Below, one piece after another: positions 17,836-27,887 of a stretch of DNA of 64,000 nt. Numbering within the stretch: the first letter of the stretch is position 1; each line of letters begins with the position of its first letter. Below the pieces are notes generated by a model. The model was given only the letters and a program-made list of their open reading frames with translations, did not search any database and was not told the DNA's origin. The DNA is from an uncultured Clostridium sp. (lineage in GTDB: Bacteria > Bacillota > Clostridia > TANB77 > CAG-508). The stretch covers positions 54,505 to 118,504 of the forward strand of contig USFR01000006.1 in the NCBI GenBank assembly GCA_900553945.1, written 5' to 3'. Both the position numbers and the translations under genes were made by a program.

Positions 17836-18219
17836 TCACTTTTTAAAAACTAAAAACACAATAGCAGCAACTACTACTCCAACGACAGCACCTGTGATAA
17901 TCAGTTCCGCCGATTTCAGGATTACTCCCCAGAAAATCAGCAACATCAACGATGCCATGAATAATATCACCACTATCAAAATAGCTGCAACCTTAGCATC
18001 GTTTTCCTCGATTGCCGTTATGGCTACATATGGACCTACCAAGAGCGAAAAAGCTAAATATCCATATGTCAAAAAGCCAACCAGCAGTGCAGCAATCAAG
18101 CCAACACGGGTTTCATAGCCTACCTGGTAGACTTGTATTTCGTAGAATATAAATCCTACAAATACTGCAATTGCTAAAACACCCTTCCAAACTTTCAAGT
18201 TCCGTTTTCTTTCCTGCAT
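17836..18219 (-). CDS. Small four-helix membrane protein, foreign composition
   Basis: Starting at the sixth-codon ATG behind GGAGG (rather than the earlier ATG at 18234), the protein is 127 residues with about four hydrophobic segments and a basic N-terminus (MQERKRNLKVWKG). No family recognised. Codon use is clearly richer in G and C than that of murD next to it. It has its own promoter, a hairpin leader (CTGGTC/GACCGG near 18260) and a terminator, so it behaves as an independent inserted unit. Confidence 0.7.
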   Translation of the reverse strand: MQERKRNLKVWKGVLAIAVFVGFIFYEIQVYQVGYETRVGLIAALLVGFLTYGYLAFSLLVGPYVAITAIEENDAKVAAILIVVILFMASLMLLIFWGVILKSAELIITGAVVGVVVAAIVFLVFKK

Positions 18220-18303
18220 AAAACACACCTCCATATTGTTATTATCTATAAGATGAACCGGTCATTAGACCAGATTGTGTTTCTTCTACAAGCAAGTACA
18301 TCT

Positions 18304-18332
18304 ATTATACCTCTTTTTTCTAAATTAATCAA
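18304..18332 (-). promoter_or_regulatory. Promoter of the small membrane protein gene
   Basis: TTGATT and TATAAT are separated by 17 bases; the -35 overlaps the last codons of murD. Confidence 0.65.
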
Positions 18333-19734
18333 CCATCTCGCGTACTGCTGTCTTGAACTTATCTCCTCTATCATAAGCATTTTTAAACATATCAAAGCTA
18401 GCACTTGCGGGAGAAAATAACACAATATCTCCTTGAACAGCAACTTCATTTGCAACTTCAATAGCTTCTTTTAATGAAAATGCTTCATATATATCCAATT
18501 CTTTGTGTTGATTAGCAAGTTCTTTTGTAACAGCATCATATATCTTCTTTTTAGTATTTCCCATAAGAATCAAAGTTTTAACGCCTTCTACAATTGGCTT
18601 AGCAATTGGCGTATAATCCAAATTCTTATCATATCCACCAGCTATCAAAATAACCTTTTTATAAAAAGCTTTTATTCCTGAAATTGTTCTTGTGGGTGAT
18701 GAACTAGCTGAGTCATTATACCATCTAACATCATTTGAACTAATTTTTACAAGTTCTAATCTGTGGGCAACACCAGTAAAATTAGTAACAATTCTCTTAG
18801 CATCTTCCTCTTTAACAAGAGTATCTGTTGCAGCCAATGCGGCACAAATATTTTGATAATTATGCTTTCCAATCAAAGCAACATCTCTAACATTTAGAAT
18901 ATGCTTTCTTAATTTATTCTCACAGAATTTAATAGTTCCATCATCTACTATATACCCATTATCTAGTCTTTCTTGATCACTAAAGAAAATAACTTTTCCT
19001 TTTGCTTCTTTTGCAAATTCACGAGTAACCAAATTATCATAATTCAATACTAATATTCCGTCTTCATTTTGATATTTAAAAATAGATTTTTTAGCATCAA
19101 TATATTCTTCTAAATCTGTATGATAATCTAAATGATTTGGTGTAACATTTGTAACAACAGCTATATCAGGGCTTACAGTCATATTCATAAGTTGAAAACT
19201 ACTCATTTCCAATACAACAATATCATCAGGATTCATTTCATTAACTCTTGTGAATAAAGGTGTTCCAATGTTTCCGCCTAAAAACACATTATATCCAGCC
19301 TCTTTTAAAATCTCAGATATCAATGTTGTAGTAGTAGTTTTTCCATCACTGCCTGTAACACCAATTACTTTGCAAGGGCATAACTCAATACACATTTCAA
19401 TTTCAGTAGTTACCAAAGCTCCTCTCTCAGATTCGGCAACTAATTCAGGCCTATTAGGTAAACAACTTGGTGAACGGAAAATCAAATCAAATCCCTTTAA
19501 TTTAGATAAACTATCTTTTCCTAAAGAAAACTCCATTCCATACTCTACAACTTTATCCATAATTGATTTATCAATATTATCAATTGTTCTGTTATCAAAA
19601 ACTGTAACATTTGCCTTATATTTTCTTAAATAATCAATTAAAGGTACATTACTAACACCTAAACCAATAATTGCAACTTTTCTTCCTTTTAAATATGTAT
19701 TAAATTCATCTAATTTCTCATTTACAAAATTCAT
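18325..19734 (-). CDS. murD: UDP-N-acetylmuramoyl-L-alanine--D-glutamate ligase
   Basis: This 469-residue Mur ligase adds D-glutamate to UDP-MurNAc-L-Ala in peptidoglycan synthesis. It has an N-terminal Rossmann-like UDP-binding part (VAIIGLGVSNVPLIDYL), the ATP loop GVTGSDGKTTTTTL at about residues 125-138, TNVTPNHLDYH, and a C-terminal domain with WYNDSASSSPTRT and LIAGGYDKN, all as in MurD. It lies 15 bases after a cytidylate-kinase-like gene and probably shares its transcript. Confidence 0.95.
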   Translation of the reverse strand: MNFVNEKLDEFNTYLKGRKVAIIGLGVSNVPLIDYLRKYKANVTVFDNRTIDNIDKSIMDKVVEYGMEFSLGKDSLSKLKGFDLIFRSPSCLPNRPELVAESERGALVTTEIEMCIELCPCKVIGVTGSDGKTTTTTLISEILKEAGYNVFLGGNIGTPLFTRVNEMNPDDIVVLEMSSFQLMNMTVSPDIAVVTNVTPNHLDYHTDLEEYIDAKKSIFKYQNEDGILVLNYDNLVTREFAKEAKGKVIFFSDQERLDNGYIVDDGTIKFCENKLRKHILNVRDVALIGKHNYQNICAALAATDTLVKEEDAKRIVTNFTGVAHRLELVKISSNDVRWYNDSASSSPTRTISGIKAFYKKVILIAGGYDKNLDYTPIAKPIVEGVKTLILMGNTKKKIYDAVTKELANQHKELDIYEAFSLKEAIEVANEVAVQGDIVLFSPASASFDMFKNAYDRGDKFKTAVREMVD

Positions 19735-19749
19735 AAATAATATCTCCTC

Positions 19750-20439
19750 TTATTGTAAAATATAATTCAATTCTATAATATTCTCTGCCACCATTTTTGT
19801 TGACTCTTCTATGCTTTTCGAATCAGACACATCAACAACAATTGTATTATCATATATTTGATAATATCCTGATTTCTCTTGAAGTTCATCTCTTTTCAAA
19901 ATATTATCTTTTAACTCTTTCCTACTAACGTCTTCACCATATTGTTTTGCTTTCCATTCAACTCTCTTATTAATATCAGCAGTAATAAAAATATGGTAAT
20001 CTAAATCCGGATAAATTTGCATTGTATCCCTTCCAGAAAAAATTACAGTATGACTCTTTTTATAGCCATCTATATATTCTCTTACAATCTTATAAGCGTT
20101 TTCATTATTAGCAATATTCGAAATTTTCGAAACAGCCATCGAGTTTTCTAAAGACTGTAAATCCTTCTCCTCAATCTTTTTTCCATGAGCATACACAACG
20201 CTTTCTCGATTTTCAATACCAATAGAAATTTCAAATTCTTTAAATAAATCTTTCAAATCAATTGAATATAACTTTTCAAACGGAATTTCTTCTTTAATAA
20301 TCTGATATGTAATTGCTCTATAGATATTTCCAGCATGTAAAACAATTGCATTAGGAATATATTTTAATAATTCATGGCAAATTGAAGTTTTTCCCGTTCC
20401 CACAAGTCCTTCAATACCAATAACTAGATTTTTATCCAT
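19750..20439 (-). CDS. Cytidylate-kinase-like P-loop kinase
   Basis: The 229-residue P-loop protein has Walker A GLVGTGKTS, GNIYRAITY and the CMP-kinase-like GRDTMQIYPDLDYHIFITA. It resembles (d)CMP kinase, which phosphorylates CMP using ATP, but is divergent in the substrate region: canonical CMP kinase has GRDIG followed by V-P. The true nucleotide is therefore uncertain. ATG preceded by GGAAG. Confidence 0.7.
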   Translation of the reverse strand: MDKNLVIGIEGLVGTGKTSICHELLKYIPNAIVLHAGNIYRAITYQIIKEEIPFEKLYSIDLKDLFKEFEISIGIENRESVVYAHGKKIEEKDLQSLENSMAVSKISNIANNENAYKIVREYIDGYKKSHTVIFSGRDTMQIYPDLDYHIFITADINKRVEWKAKQYGEDVSRKELKDNILKRDELQEKSGYYQIYDNTIVVDVSDSKSIEESTKMVAENIIELNYILQ

Positions 20440-20461
20440 ATCGTCTTCCTTTCATACCGCA

Positions 20462-20605
20462 AAAACAAAAGCGGACATTAATATCATTTGCATTTATTAT
20501 AAATTTTTAAAATCCATGTCTTTATTCGCATGTGTAAAATTTGCTTTACAAATTTCTATGTCATACTTCTAATAAGAATTTTCTGCAAATCTTCTATTAC
20601 ACAAA
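20462..20605. repeat. Dispersed intergenic repeat, copy 1
   Basis: About 140 bases upstream of the cmk-like gene resemble 28799-28948, upstream of the PHP gene, in the same orientation. Shared blocks on the minus strand include GCGAAYAAAGAC, TTATAAT and GTCCGYTTTTGTT. Both have hairpin potential (TAATAGAA-type arms). Probably a small repeat or shared leader. Confidence 0.45.
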
Positions 20606-20720
20606 AATTAACAAACATATTATACTACATTTTTTAATAAATATGAATATTTTTACGAAATTTTGAAAAAATAAATACATAAACTTTAAATAATTACTTA
20701 ATTTACCGGAGGTGTTTTAA

Positions 20721-20786
20721 ATGAGTAAAGAAAAAAAGAATAAACAAAAAAAGAATTCTTCATCAAATACTAATGAAGAAAAATAA
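20721..20786 (+). CDS. 21-residue basic peptide gene
   Basis: ATG with GGAGG eight bases upstream encodes MSKEKKNKQKKNSSSNTNEE, then K and stop: a very hydrophilic, lysine-rich peptide. A strong terminator follows within 25 bases. The compact layout argues for a real small gene; no family recognised. Confidence 0.6.
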   Translation: MSKEKKNKQKKNSSSNTNEEK

Positions 20787-20806
20787 TTTACTTTATATAC
20801 AACGTT

Positions 20807-20831
20807 AAAGGCGGATTTTGAATCCGCCTTT
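20807..20831. terminator. Bidirectional terminator
   Basis: AAAGGCGGATT and AATCCGCCTTT form a perfect 11-bp GC-containing stem with a three-base loop. It serves the small peptide gene and the convergent solenoid-protein gene. Confidence 0.85.
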
Positions 20832-20833
20832 TC

Positions 20834-21808
20834 TTAATTTCCACCTTTACCTATTGTATTTTCAAAATACTCTACATCTTCTGAATCCAAATTATGTTGT
20901 ACCTTTTTCAAAGCATTAGCTGACTTCACACAAAATTGTAAAATCTCGCCTATATTATTACTCTTTATTCTATTTTGCAATGATATCAATGCTTCTTCTT
21001 TTTGTTCTTCAGGAACCGTATATTTAATCAAATCAGAAATTGTAGAAGAATCTAATCTATAACAACATTTATATAATGTCTCAAGCTTTCTCTTTTCAGG
21101 TACATAATACTGAATAATATCAGAAATCTGTTTACTAGTTAAACTATTATAAACAACATTCAACACATCAGGAATTCTATCTGTTTCAGTTGAACAAACA
21201 ATATCATATAAATCAGTTTTATTAAGTTCTTTTTGATATTTACTAAGTGCTGTAAATTTTCTATCTGCATCCAATTCTTTTATAATATTTGCTTTTGATG
21301 AACCATCTAATCTAGTATGATATAAATTCAAGCAATCAAGTCTATCATATAAAGGCATATACTTTTTTATAATTTCTGAAAGTGCAAATGAATCAAATCT
21401 ATCAACACATTTTTTCAAAGCTCTAACTCTTTGATCTGGCGGAATGTTATTAAATAACTGATACATATCCTCCAAATCCAATCTGTTTTGGAATTTCTCA
21501 AGTACACAAATTTTTCCATTATAATCGAGCTTTCTTAAAGCTAAATCAGATAAATCATATGGTGTAATATATTTTTGTGCAATTTCAATACCCTCAACTC
21601 TTCTTTTCATAGGTAAATGAGCAATTATGTGAACAATTGAATTTGAATTCATTTCAAAACAATATGTTCTCAAAATATCCAACACTTTCTCTGGATCTCT
21701 TTCTTTTACTGCTAATAATACTACCTTCTCTGTTTCGATTGAAGCTTCAGGCAATGCTTTAACTTTATTTTTAAAAAATATACTCTTTATTTTTTCAAAT
21801 AACTTCAT
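20834..21808 (-). CDS. Helical-repeat protein of unknown function
   Basis: The 324-residue protein is soluble and almost entirely helical. A unit of about 34-37 residues recurs, each with a pattern like K..AL.K....LD...I.DII.Y, for example ALKKCVDRFDSFALSEIIKK and TLYKCCYRLDSSTISDLIKY. Six to seven units are visible from about residue 75 onward, suggesting a solenoid used for binding. The N-terminus is a short basic stretch (MKLFEKIKSIFFKNK). No enzyme motif and no family recognised. It is a single gene between uvrA and the small peptide gene. Confidence 0.6.
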   Translation of the reverse strand: MKLFEKIKSIFFKNKVKALPEASIETEKVVLLAVKERDPEKVLDILRTYCFEMNSNSIVHIIAHLPMKRRVEGIEIAQKYITPYDLSDLALRKLDYNGKICVLEKFQNRLDLEDMYQLFNNIPPDQRVRALKKCVDRFDSFALSEIIKKYMPLYDRLDCLNLYHTRLDGSSKANIIKELDADRKFTALSKYQKELNKTDLYDIVCSTETDRIPDVLNVVYNSLTSKQISDIIQYYVPEKRKLETLYKCCYRLDSSTISDLIKYTVPEEQKEEALISLQNRIKSNNIGEILQFCVKSANALKKVQHNLDSEDVEYFENTIGKGGN

Positions 21809-21908
21809 TCTTTTGTACCTCGTCTAATACTTCAAAATTAGTATATCACTAAATACAAAATTTTCAGTTACAATTCGTTTACATTTTGAACACAGTTATA
21901 TATCATTT

Positions 21909-24731
21909 TTAATCTAAATACTTTTTCAAGAAAATCCCTGTTTGTGATTCAGGATTTCTAGTAATTTGCTCTGGTGTACCAACAGCAATAATTCTTCCTC
22001 CTGCTTCTCCGCCTTCTGGTCCTAAATCAATAATATGATCAGCTGTTTTAATTAAATCCAAATTATGTTCAATAACAATAATAGTATTTCCAGTGTCTAC
22101 AAGCCTTTGTAAAATATCAACCAATCTATGAACATCATCAATATGAAGTCCTGTAGTTGGCTCATCTAAAATATATAAAGTCTTACCAGTTGCACGTTTT
22201 GAAAGTTCAGTTGCAAGTTTAACTCTTTGTGCTTCACCACCTGACAACGTTGTAGAAGGTTGTCCAAGTTTAATATATCCTAAACCAACATCAAATAATG
22301 TTTGCATTTTTGTTTTTATCTTAGGAATATTTGAGAAGAATTCTAAAGCTTCTTCGACAGTCATATCCAAAACATCTGAAATGCTCTTTCCTTTATATTT
22401 AACCTCTAAAGTTTCTCTATTATATCTTCTTCCATGACAAACTTCACAAGGCACATAAATATCAGGTAAGAAATTCATTTCAATTTTAATTATTCCATCA
22501 CCTTGGCAAGCCTCACATCTTCCCCCAGAAACATTAAAACTAAATCTTCCCTTTTGATATCCACGCATCTTAGCTTCATTGGTATTAGCAAAAATATCTC
22601 TAATTGTATCAAATACACCAGTATAAGTAGCTGGATTAGAACGTGGAGTTCTTCCAATAGGAGATTGATCAATATTAATAATTTTATCAATATTCTCTAT
22701 ACCTTTTATCTTTTCACACTTACCTGGTTTAACATTTGATCCATACAATTCTCTAGCTAAATAATTATATAAAACTTCATTAACTAATGTACTCTTACCA
22801 GAACCTGAAACACCTGTAACGCAGTTAAATACTCCAAGTGGAAATTTAACATTTACATTCTTTAAATTATGTTCTGTTGCTCCAACAATTTCAATACTCT
22901 TTCCATTTGATTTTCTTCTCTTTTTAGGAACAAGAATCTTTTTCTTTCCACTCAAATATTGTCCAGTAATAGAACCAGGAATTAATTTAATTTCATCAGC
23001 TGTACCTTGTGCCACAACATTTCCTCCATGAACACCAGCTCCAGGTCCTATATCAATAATTTGGTCAGCTGCATACATTGTATCTTCATCATGTTCAACA
23101 ACAATTAAAGTATTTCCTAAATCTCTTAGTTTTCTCAAAGTAGCCAATAATCTATCATTATCTCTCTGATGAAGACCTATACTTGGCTCATCAAGAATAT
23201 ATAAAACCCCTGTCAATCCTGAACCAATTTGTGTTGCGAGACGAATTCTTTGTGCTTCACCACCAGATAAAGTTCCAGCAGAACGAGATAAAGTTAAATA
23301 AGACAAACCAACATCCATTAAAAATTGCAATCTTTTATTAAGCTCCTTAAAAATTTGATCTGCAATCATCTTATCTTTTTTGCTTAATTCCAAATTATCT
23401 AAATATTTCTTAATCTCATTAATTGGCATATCTGTAAGCTCATTAATATTTTTATCTCCAACCTTTACAGCCAATACCTCTTCCTTTAATCTAGCTCCAT
23501 GACAAGTGCTACAAGGCTTTTCACTCATATAAAGTTCATAGAAATCTCTCATACCTTGTGATTTAGTCTCTCTATATCTTCTATCAAGAGTAGGAATAAC
23601 ACCTTCAAATGGACAACTAAACTTACGAACACCACTTGCAGATGCAAACTCAAAATCAATAATTTCACTTCCTGTACCATATAAAATTTTATCTAAGAAA
23701 TCCCTAGGAAGCTTTTTAATAGGCTTTTTAATATCAACTCCATAATGTCTTGCAATAGATTCAAAATACATTTTAGCCATAGTTTCGCCCTTTTTCATTG
23801 TGCTTGAACCAAAAGCTTTAACACCATCATACAAAGTTTTGCTTTTATCAGGAATAATTAAATCCTCATCCATTCTCATTAAATATCCAATACCTGTACA
23901 TTCAGGGCAAGCACCTTGAGGATTGTTAAAAGAAAACATTCTAGGAGACAATTCCTCAAAACTTATTCCGCAATCAGGGCAAGCATAATTTTGACTATAA
24001 ATTCTTTCTCCTTTTCCAATAGCATCAATAGTAACTAAGTTATTTGCATATTTTAAAGCAGTTTCAACAGATTCAGTTAAACGATTTCTAATATCTTCTT
24101 TTATAACTAATCTATCAACAATAATATCAATATTATGTTTTTTCTTTCTATCAATCTCAATATCATCAGATAATTCATACATAGTTCCATCAACTCTAGC
24201 TCTAACAAAACCATCTTTTTGGAAATCATCTAATAACTTAACATATTCACCTTTTTTACCCCTTACAACAGGTGCTAAAACCTGAATCCTAGTTCCTTCA
24301 GGCAATTCCAAAATATTATCAACAATCTGGTCTATTGACTGTTTCTCAATTTTCTTACCACACTTAGGACAGTATGGAACACCAATTCTAGCATATAATA
24401 AACGAATAAAATCATAAATCTCAGTAACCGTTCCAACTGTAGAACGAGGATTTTTAGACGTAGTTTTTTGATCTATAGAAATAGCTGGTGATAACCCCTC
24501 AATGCTCTCAACATCAGGCTTTTCCATTAATCCTAAAAATTGTCTTGCATAAGAAGATAAACTCTCAACATATCTTCTTTGCCCCTCAGCATATAATGTA
24601 TCAAAAGCAAGAGATGATTTACCAGAACCTGAAAGTCCAGTTATAACAACTAATTTATCTCTTGGTATCTCTAAATTAATATTTTTTAAATTGTGTACTT
24701 TTGCTCCCTTTATAACAATAGAATCATTCAT
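21909..24731 (-). CDS. uvrA: Excinuclease ABC subunit A
   Basis: The 940-residue DNA-damage sensor of nucleotide excision repair has two ABC ATPase modules: Walker [10 protein letters not shown] near the N-terminus and GVSGSGKST near 640, with signature LSGGEAQR twice. Zinc-finger cysteines occur in CPKCGKK, CPDCG, CPECTG and CEACQGDG. Length and order match UvrA. It works with UvrB, encoded nearby but separated by a foreign-looking plus-strand gene. Confidence 0.97.
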   Translation of the reverse strand: MNDSIVIKGAKVHNLKNINLEIPRDKLVVITGLSGSGKSSLAFDTLYAEGQRRYVESLSSYARQFLGLMEKPDVESIEGLSPAISIDQKTTSKNPRSTVGTVTEIYDFIRLLYARIGVPYCPKCGKKIEKQSIDQIVDNILELPEGTRIQVLAPVVRGKKGEYVKLLDDFQKDGFVRARVDGTMYELSDDIEIDRKKKHNIDIIVDRLVIKEDIRNRLTESVETALKYANNLVTIDAIGKGERIYSQNYACPDCGISFEELSPRMFSFNNPQGACPECTGIGYLMRMDEDLIIPDKSKTLYDGVKAFGSSTMKKGETMAKMYFESIARHYGVDIKKPIKKLPRDFLDKILYGTGSEIIDFEFASASGVRKFSCPFEGVIPTLDRRYRETKSQGMRDFYELYMSEKPCSTCHGARLKEEVLAVKVGDKNINELTDMPINEIKKYLDNLELSKKDKMIADQIFKELNKRLQFLMDVGLSYLTLSRSAGTLSGGEAQRIRLATQIGSGLTGVLYILDEPSIGLHQRDNDRLLATLRKLRDLGNTLIVVEHDEDTMYAADQIIDIGPGAGVHGGNVVAQGTADEIKLIPGSITGQYLSGKKKILVPKKRRKSNGKSIEIVGATEHNLKNVNVKFPLGVFNCVTGVSGSGKSTLVNEVLYNYLARELYGSNVKPGKCEKIKGIENIDKIINIDQSPIGRTPRSNPATYTGVFDTIRDIFANTNEAKMRGYQKGRFSFNVSGGRCEACQGDGIIKIEMNFLPDIYVPCEVCHGRRYNRETLEVKYKGKSISDVLDMTVEEALEFFSNIPKIKTKMQTLFDVGLGYIKLGQPSTTLSGGEAQRVKLATELSKRATGKTLYILDEPTTGLHIDDVHRLVDILQRLVDTGNTIIVIEHNLDLIKTADHIIDLGPEGGEAGGRIIAVGTPEQITRNPESQTGIFLKKYLD

Positions 24732-24820
24732 TCTAACCCCTCCAAAATAATTTCTACACAGTTAAATATTTTATCATACTTATTATAAAATGTCATCACT
24801 TTTTTATGTTTACATAAGTA

Positions 24821-24849
24821 TTTACTTTTGAACCTTAATATGATATACT
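24821..24849 (+). promoter_or_regulatory. Promoter of the 139-residue protein gene
   Basis: TTTACT and TATACT are separated by 17 bases. The predicted start coincides with the beginning of a structured leader. Confidence 0.6.
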
Positions 24850-24855
24850 TTTAAA

Positions 24856-24906
24856 AGTTCCGCTTTTGAATAAAGGACACTCGCAATTTGTGTCTTAACA
24901 GGAACT
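24856..24906 (+). promoter_or_regulatory. Structured 5' leader
   Basis: AGTTCC (24856-24861) pairs with GGAACT (24901-24906) and encloses a second stem GACAC/GTGTC (24876-24894). It begins at the predicted transcription start and ends about 40 bases before the ATG. It may stabilise the message or regulate it. Confidence 0.45.
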
Positions 24907-24944
24907 GTGGAGAAATGGTTGTTTCTATATAGGAGGTATTTTAT

Positions 24945-25364
24945 ATGAAGAATACAAGTATTATAGAAAGAATCGAATACGCAGCGCAAAATGGAGTTTA
25001 TGAAATTCCATTATACGTTTGGAACAAAACAGCCAAAAAACTGCGCAAAGAAGGTTTCATCCTTACTGAAACCAAAATCAAAAATGTTCGGAAAGGCGAA
25101 GGTCACTATCTGATTAGCTGGAAAAACGGTTATCATACTACCAATCCAGAAATGAACTTGAAGGAACTGCTTCAAGAAACTGTTATGACAGTTGTTAGCA
25201 GCTTACCAGAAACAGTAAATAGTTGGGAAACACTTTTAAAAACATATAGTGAAATTGACAACAAGCTGTGCGTAAAAGTATTTCGTGAAAAAATATCGAA
25301 ATACAACATCGAGCTCACTGAAGCCAACAGAATGTGGCTCATTGCAGCAACAAATCAAAAATAA
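24945..25364 (+). CDS. Unknown 139-residue protein, foreign composition
   Basis: The soluble protein begins MKNTSIIERIEYAAQNGVYE and has no recognisable motif; a segment with alternating basic residues (KKLRKEGFILTETKIKNVRK) is followed by mostly helical sequence. AGGAGG precedes the ATG. GC content is visibly higher than that of uvrA and uvrB on either side. It has its own promoter, structured leader and terminator, and runs opposite to its neighbours, which suggests a separately acquired gene. Function unknown. Confidence 0.65.
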   Translation: MKNTSIIERIEYAAQNGVYEIPLYVWNKTAKKLRKEGFILTETKIKNVRKGEGHYLISWKNGYHTTNPEMNLKELLQETVMTVVSSLPETVNSWETLLKTYSEIDNKLCVKVFREKISKYNIELTEANRMWLIAATNQK

Positions 25365-25410
25365 TTAAACAGTCAATCCGTTAACCGAACCATTTTTCCA
25401 CAAATCTATG

Positions 25411-25446
25411 AAAAAACTCATCAAAAAACATTGATGAGTTTTTTCT
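25411..25446. terminator. Bidirectional terminator
   Basis: AAAAAACTCATCA and TGATGAGTTTTTT form a strong stem with flanking A/T runs. Confidence 0.85.
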
Positions 25447-25569
25447 TTACTTTAATTTATTCCTCAATTGAATAACAAATAACTATTAGAAAAAAGTTTG
25501 TATAAAACACTATAACATTTTATGTCACATCATTTTAAAACACTAGTTTACTTTAAAATTTTCTATTTC

Positions 25570-27534
25570 TTATTTATTCTCTATAAACTTCTCTAATTCT
25601 TTAATCTTATCACGCAACTCCGCAGCCTTCTCAAATTCCATAGCCTGTGCACATTTAAGCATTTCATCAGTAAGTCTATTAATAATATCTTCAGGCGTTT
25701 CATTCTTATCAATTTGATATTCCGTTGAAATATCCTCAACAATAGTTGCCTTAATTATATCTCTTACAGACTTCTTAATAGTCTTTGGAGTAATTCCATG
25801 TTCCTTATTATATTCTTCTTGAATTTTACGTCTTCTATTAGTTTCTGAAATCGCCTTTTCCATTGACTCAGTAAGTTCATCAGCATACATAATAACCTTC
25901 CCCTCAGTATTTCTAGCAGCACGACCAATCGTTTGGATAAGAGATCGTTCTGAACGTAAAAATCCTTCTTTATCCGCATCTAAAATAGCAACCAAAGAAA
26001 CCTCTGGGATATCCAAACCTTCTCTAAGCAAGTTAATACCAACTAAAACATCAAACTCACCTATACGCAAATCTCTGATAATCTCCATTCTTTCCAAAGC
26101 CTTAATCTCAGAATGCATATAACGAACACGAATACCAATGTTTCTTAAATAAGCAGTTAAATCCTCAGCCATTTTCTTAGTCAAAGTTGTAACAAGAACT
26201 CTCTCCTGTCTCTCAACTCTTTCATTAATTTGAGTAATCAAATCATCAATCTGATTCTCAACAGGCTTAACTTCTATCTTAGGATCCAAAAGCCCAGTAG
26301 GACGAATAATCTGCTCAACAACATTACTTCCTGAATGCTCTTTCTCATAATCAGCAGGTGTAGCACTAACAAACACGCATTGATTAATTCTCTCTTCGAA
26401 CTCCTCAAACTTCAAAGGTCTATTATCATAAGCAGAAGGCAATCTAAAGCCATAATTGACAAGCGAATCCTTTCTAGCCCTATCGCCATTATACATAGCC
26501 CTAACCTGTGGAATTGTTGCATGTGATTCATCAATCAAAAGTAAAAAATCATCAGGAAAATAATCAAACAATGTAAATGGAGGACTACCAGCAGCTCTAC
26601 CACTTATATGCCTTGAATAATTCTCAATTCCTTGGCAGAAGCCAGTTTCCTTAAGCATCTCAATATCGAAATTAGTTCTCTCTTCAATTCTCTGTGCCTC
26701 AATTAATTTTTTATGATCTTTAAACCATTGAACTCTCTCTTCCATTTCCTGTTCAATCGTTCCAAGAGCTCTTTCAAGTTTGTCCTTACTAGTAACATAA
26801 TGAGAATTTGGAACAATCATAACATGTTCTCTAACACCAATCGTCTTGCCAGTAAGCGGATTAATCTCGCTAATCTTCTCAATCTCATCACCCCAGAACT
26901 CAACACGAATTGCAGACTCTTCTTGGTTAGAAGGATAAATCTCTAAAATATCGCCCTTAGCCCTAAAAGTACCTCTCTTAAAATCCATTTCATTTCTTGA
27001 ATACTGCATATTAACAAGCTTTTTCATTACTTCATTTCTTTCAATCTGCATACCAGGTCTCAAAGAAACAATCATATTCTCGTAATCAATCGGATCACCC
27101 AAACCATAAATACAAGAAACAGAAGCAACAACAATAACATCTCTTGCTTCAAACAAAGATGCAGTAGCTGAGTGTCTCAACTTATCAATCTCGTCATTAA
27201 TAGAAGCATCTTTTTCTATATATGTATCAGAAGATGCAATATAAGCTTCTGGTTGGTAATAATCGTAATAAGAAACAAAATACTCTACTCTATTTTCAGG
27301 AAAAAATTCCTTAAACTCACTATACAACTGTCCAGCCAAAGTCTTATTATGAGCCAAAACCAACGTTGGACGTTGAGTTTTCTCAATTATATTAGCCATT
27401 GTAAATGTCTTACCAGAACCAGTAACACCCAAAAGTGTCTGAAACTTCTTTCCATCTTCAATTCCTTTACTCAAATATTCAATTGCCTGAGGCTGATCCC
27501 CAGTAGGTTTATATTCTGAATGAATCTTAAACAT
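25570..27534 (-). CDS. uvrB: Excinuclease ABC subunit B
   Basis: The 654-residue helicase-like subunit verifies damage and loads UvrC. Motifs include Walker [12 protein letters not shown], the beta-hairpin region ([11 protein letters not shown]), the DEXX-like box [10 protein letters not shown], motif [11 protein letters not shown] and the C-terminal UVR domain ([21 protein letters not shown]) that binds UvrC. Length matches the family. It is transcribed in the same direction as uvrA. Confidence 0.97.
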   Translation of the reverse strand: MFKIHSEYKPTGDQPQAIEYLSKGIEDGKKFQTLLGVTGSGKTFTMANIIEKTQRPTLVLAHNKTLAGQLYSEFKEFFPENRVEYFVSYYDYYQPEAYIASSDTYIEKDASINDEIDKLRHSATASLFEARDVIVVASVSCIYGLGDPIDYENMIVSLRPGMQIERNEVMKKLVNMQYSRNEMDFKRGTFRAKGDILEIYPSNQEESAIRVEFWGDEIEKISEINPLTGKTIGVREHVMIVPNSHYVTSKDKLERALGTIEQEMEERVQWFKDHKKLIEAQRIEERTNFDIEMLKETGFCQGIENYSRHISGRAAGSPPFTLFDYFPDDFLLLIDESHATIPQVRAMYNGDRARKDSLVNYGFRLPSAYDNRPLKFEEFEERINQCVFVSATPADYEKEHSGSNVVEQIIRPTGLLDPKIEVKPVENQIDDLITQINERVERQERVLVTTLTKKMAEDLTAYLRNIGIRVRYMHSEIKALERMEIIRDLRIGEFDVLVGINLLREGLDIPEVSLVAILDADKEGFLRSERSLIQTIGRAARNTEGKVIMYADELTESMEKAISETNRRRKIQEEYNKEHGITPKTIKKSVRDIIKATIVEDISTEYQIDKNETPEDIINRLTDEMLKCAQAMEFEKAAELRDKIKELEKFIENK

Positions 27535-27626
27535 AACTTTTCAAATACCTCTCCATCTCTCTATCAATCTTATGTATTATATCAAATTATCTCATATATT
27601 TAAACACCAAACATAAAATTACATAA

Positions 27627-27661
27627 AAAAGTACCTACAACTTTTCATTGTAAGCACTTTT
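27627..27661. terminator. Hairpin terminator
   Basis: AAAAGT..CTACAA and TTGTA..ACTTTT arms pair with small internal mismatches, between the small membrane peptide and uvrB. Confidence 0.55.
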
Positions 27662-27675
27662 ATTAATATTCAATT

Positions 27676-27807
27676 CTATTTATTTTTTCTTTTTTGAACT
27701 ACTATCATTGTAACTAATCCAGCTAAAGATACACCAGCTATTGCTACATATAGAATTATATTATCATAACAAGATTTAATACTCTGCATTTTTACCAATT
27801 TTGCCAT
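27676..27807 (-). CDS. Small membrane peptide, possibly a surface-anchor tail remnant
   Basis: The 43-residue frame ends in a hydrophobic helix and a basic tail, LYVAIAGVSLAGLVTMIVVQ then KRKNK. That looks like the C-terminal sorting tail of LPXTG proteins, but no LPXTG motif precedes it. The frame stays open upstream without a good start (back to a stop near 27861), and the ATG has no clear ribosome site. It is either a tiny membrane protein or the remains of a wall-anchored protein. Confidence 0.4.
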   Translation of the reverse strand: MAKLVKMQSIKSCYDNIILYVAIAGVSLAGLVTMIVVQKRKNK

Positions 27808-27887
27808 GCCAATTTGGTAATCAAAAATTCCAATTACAATATCATTCTTATAAAAACCTTAAACAGGAGTACTTACAGTAATTTAAA

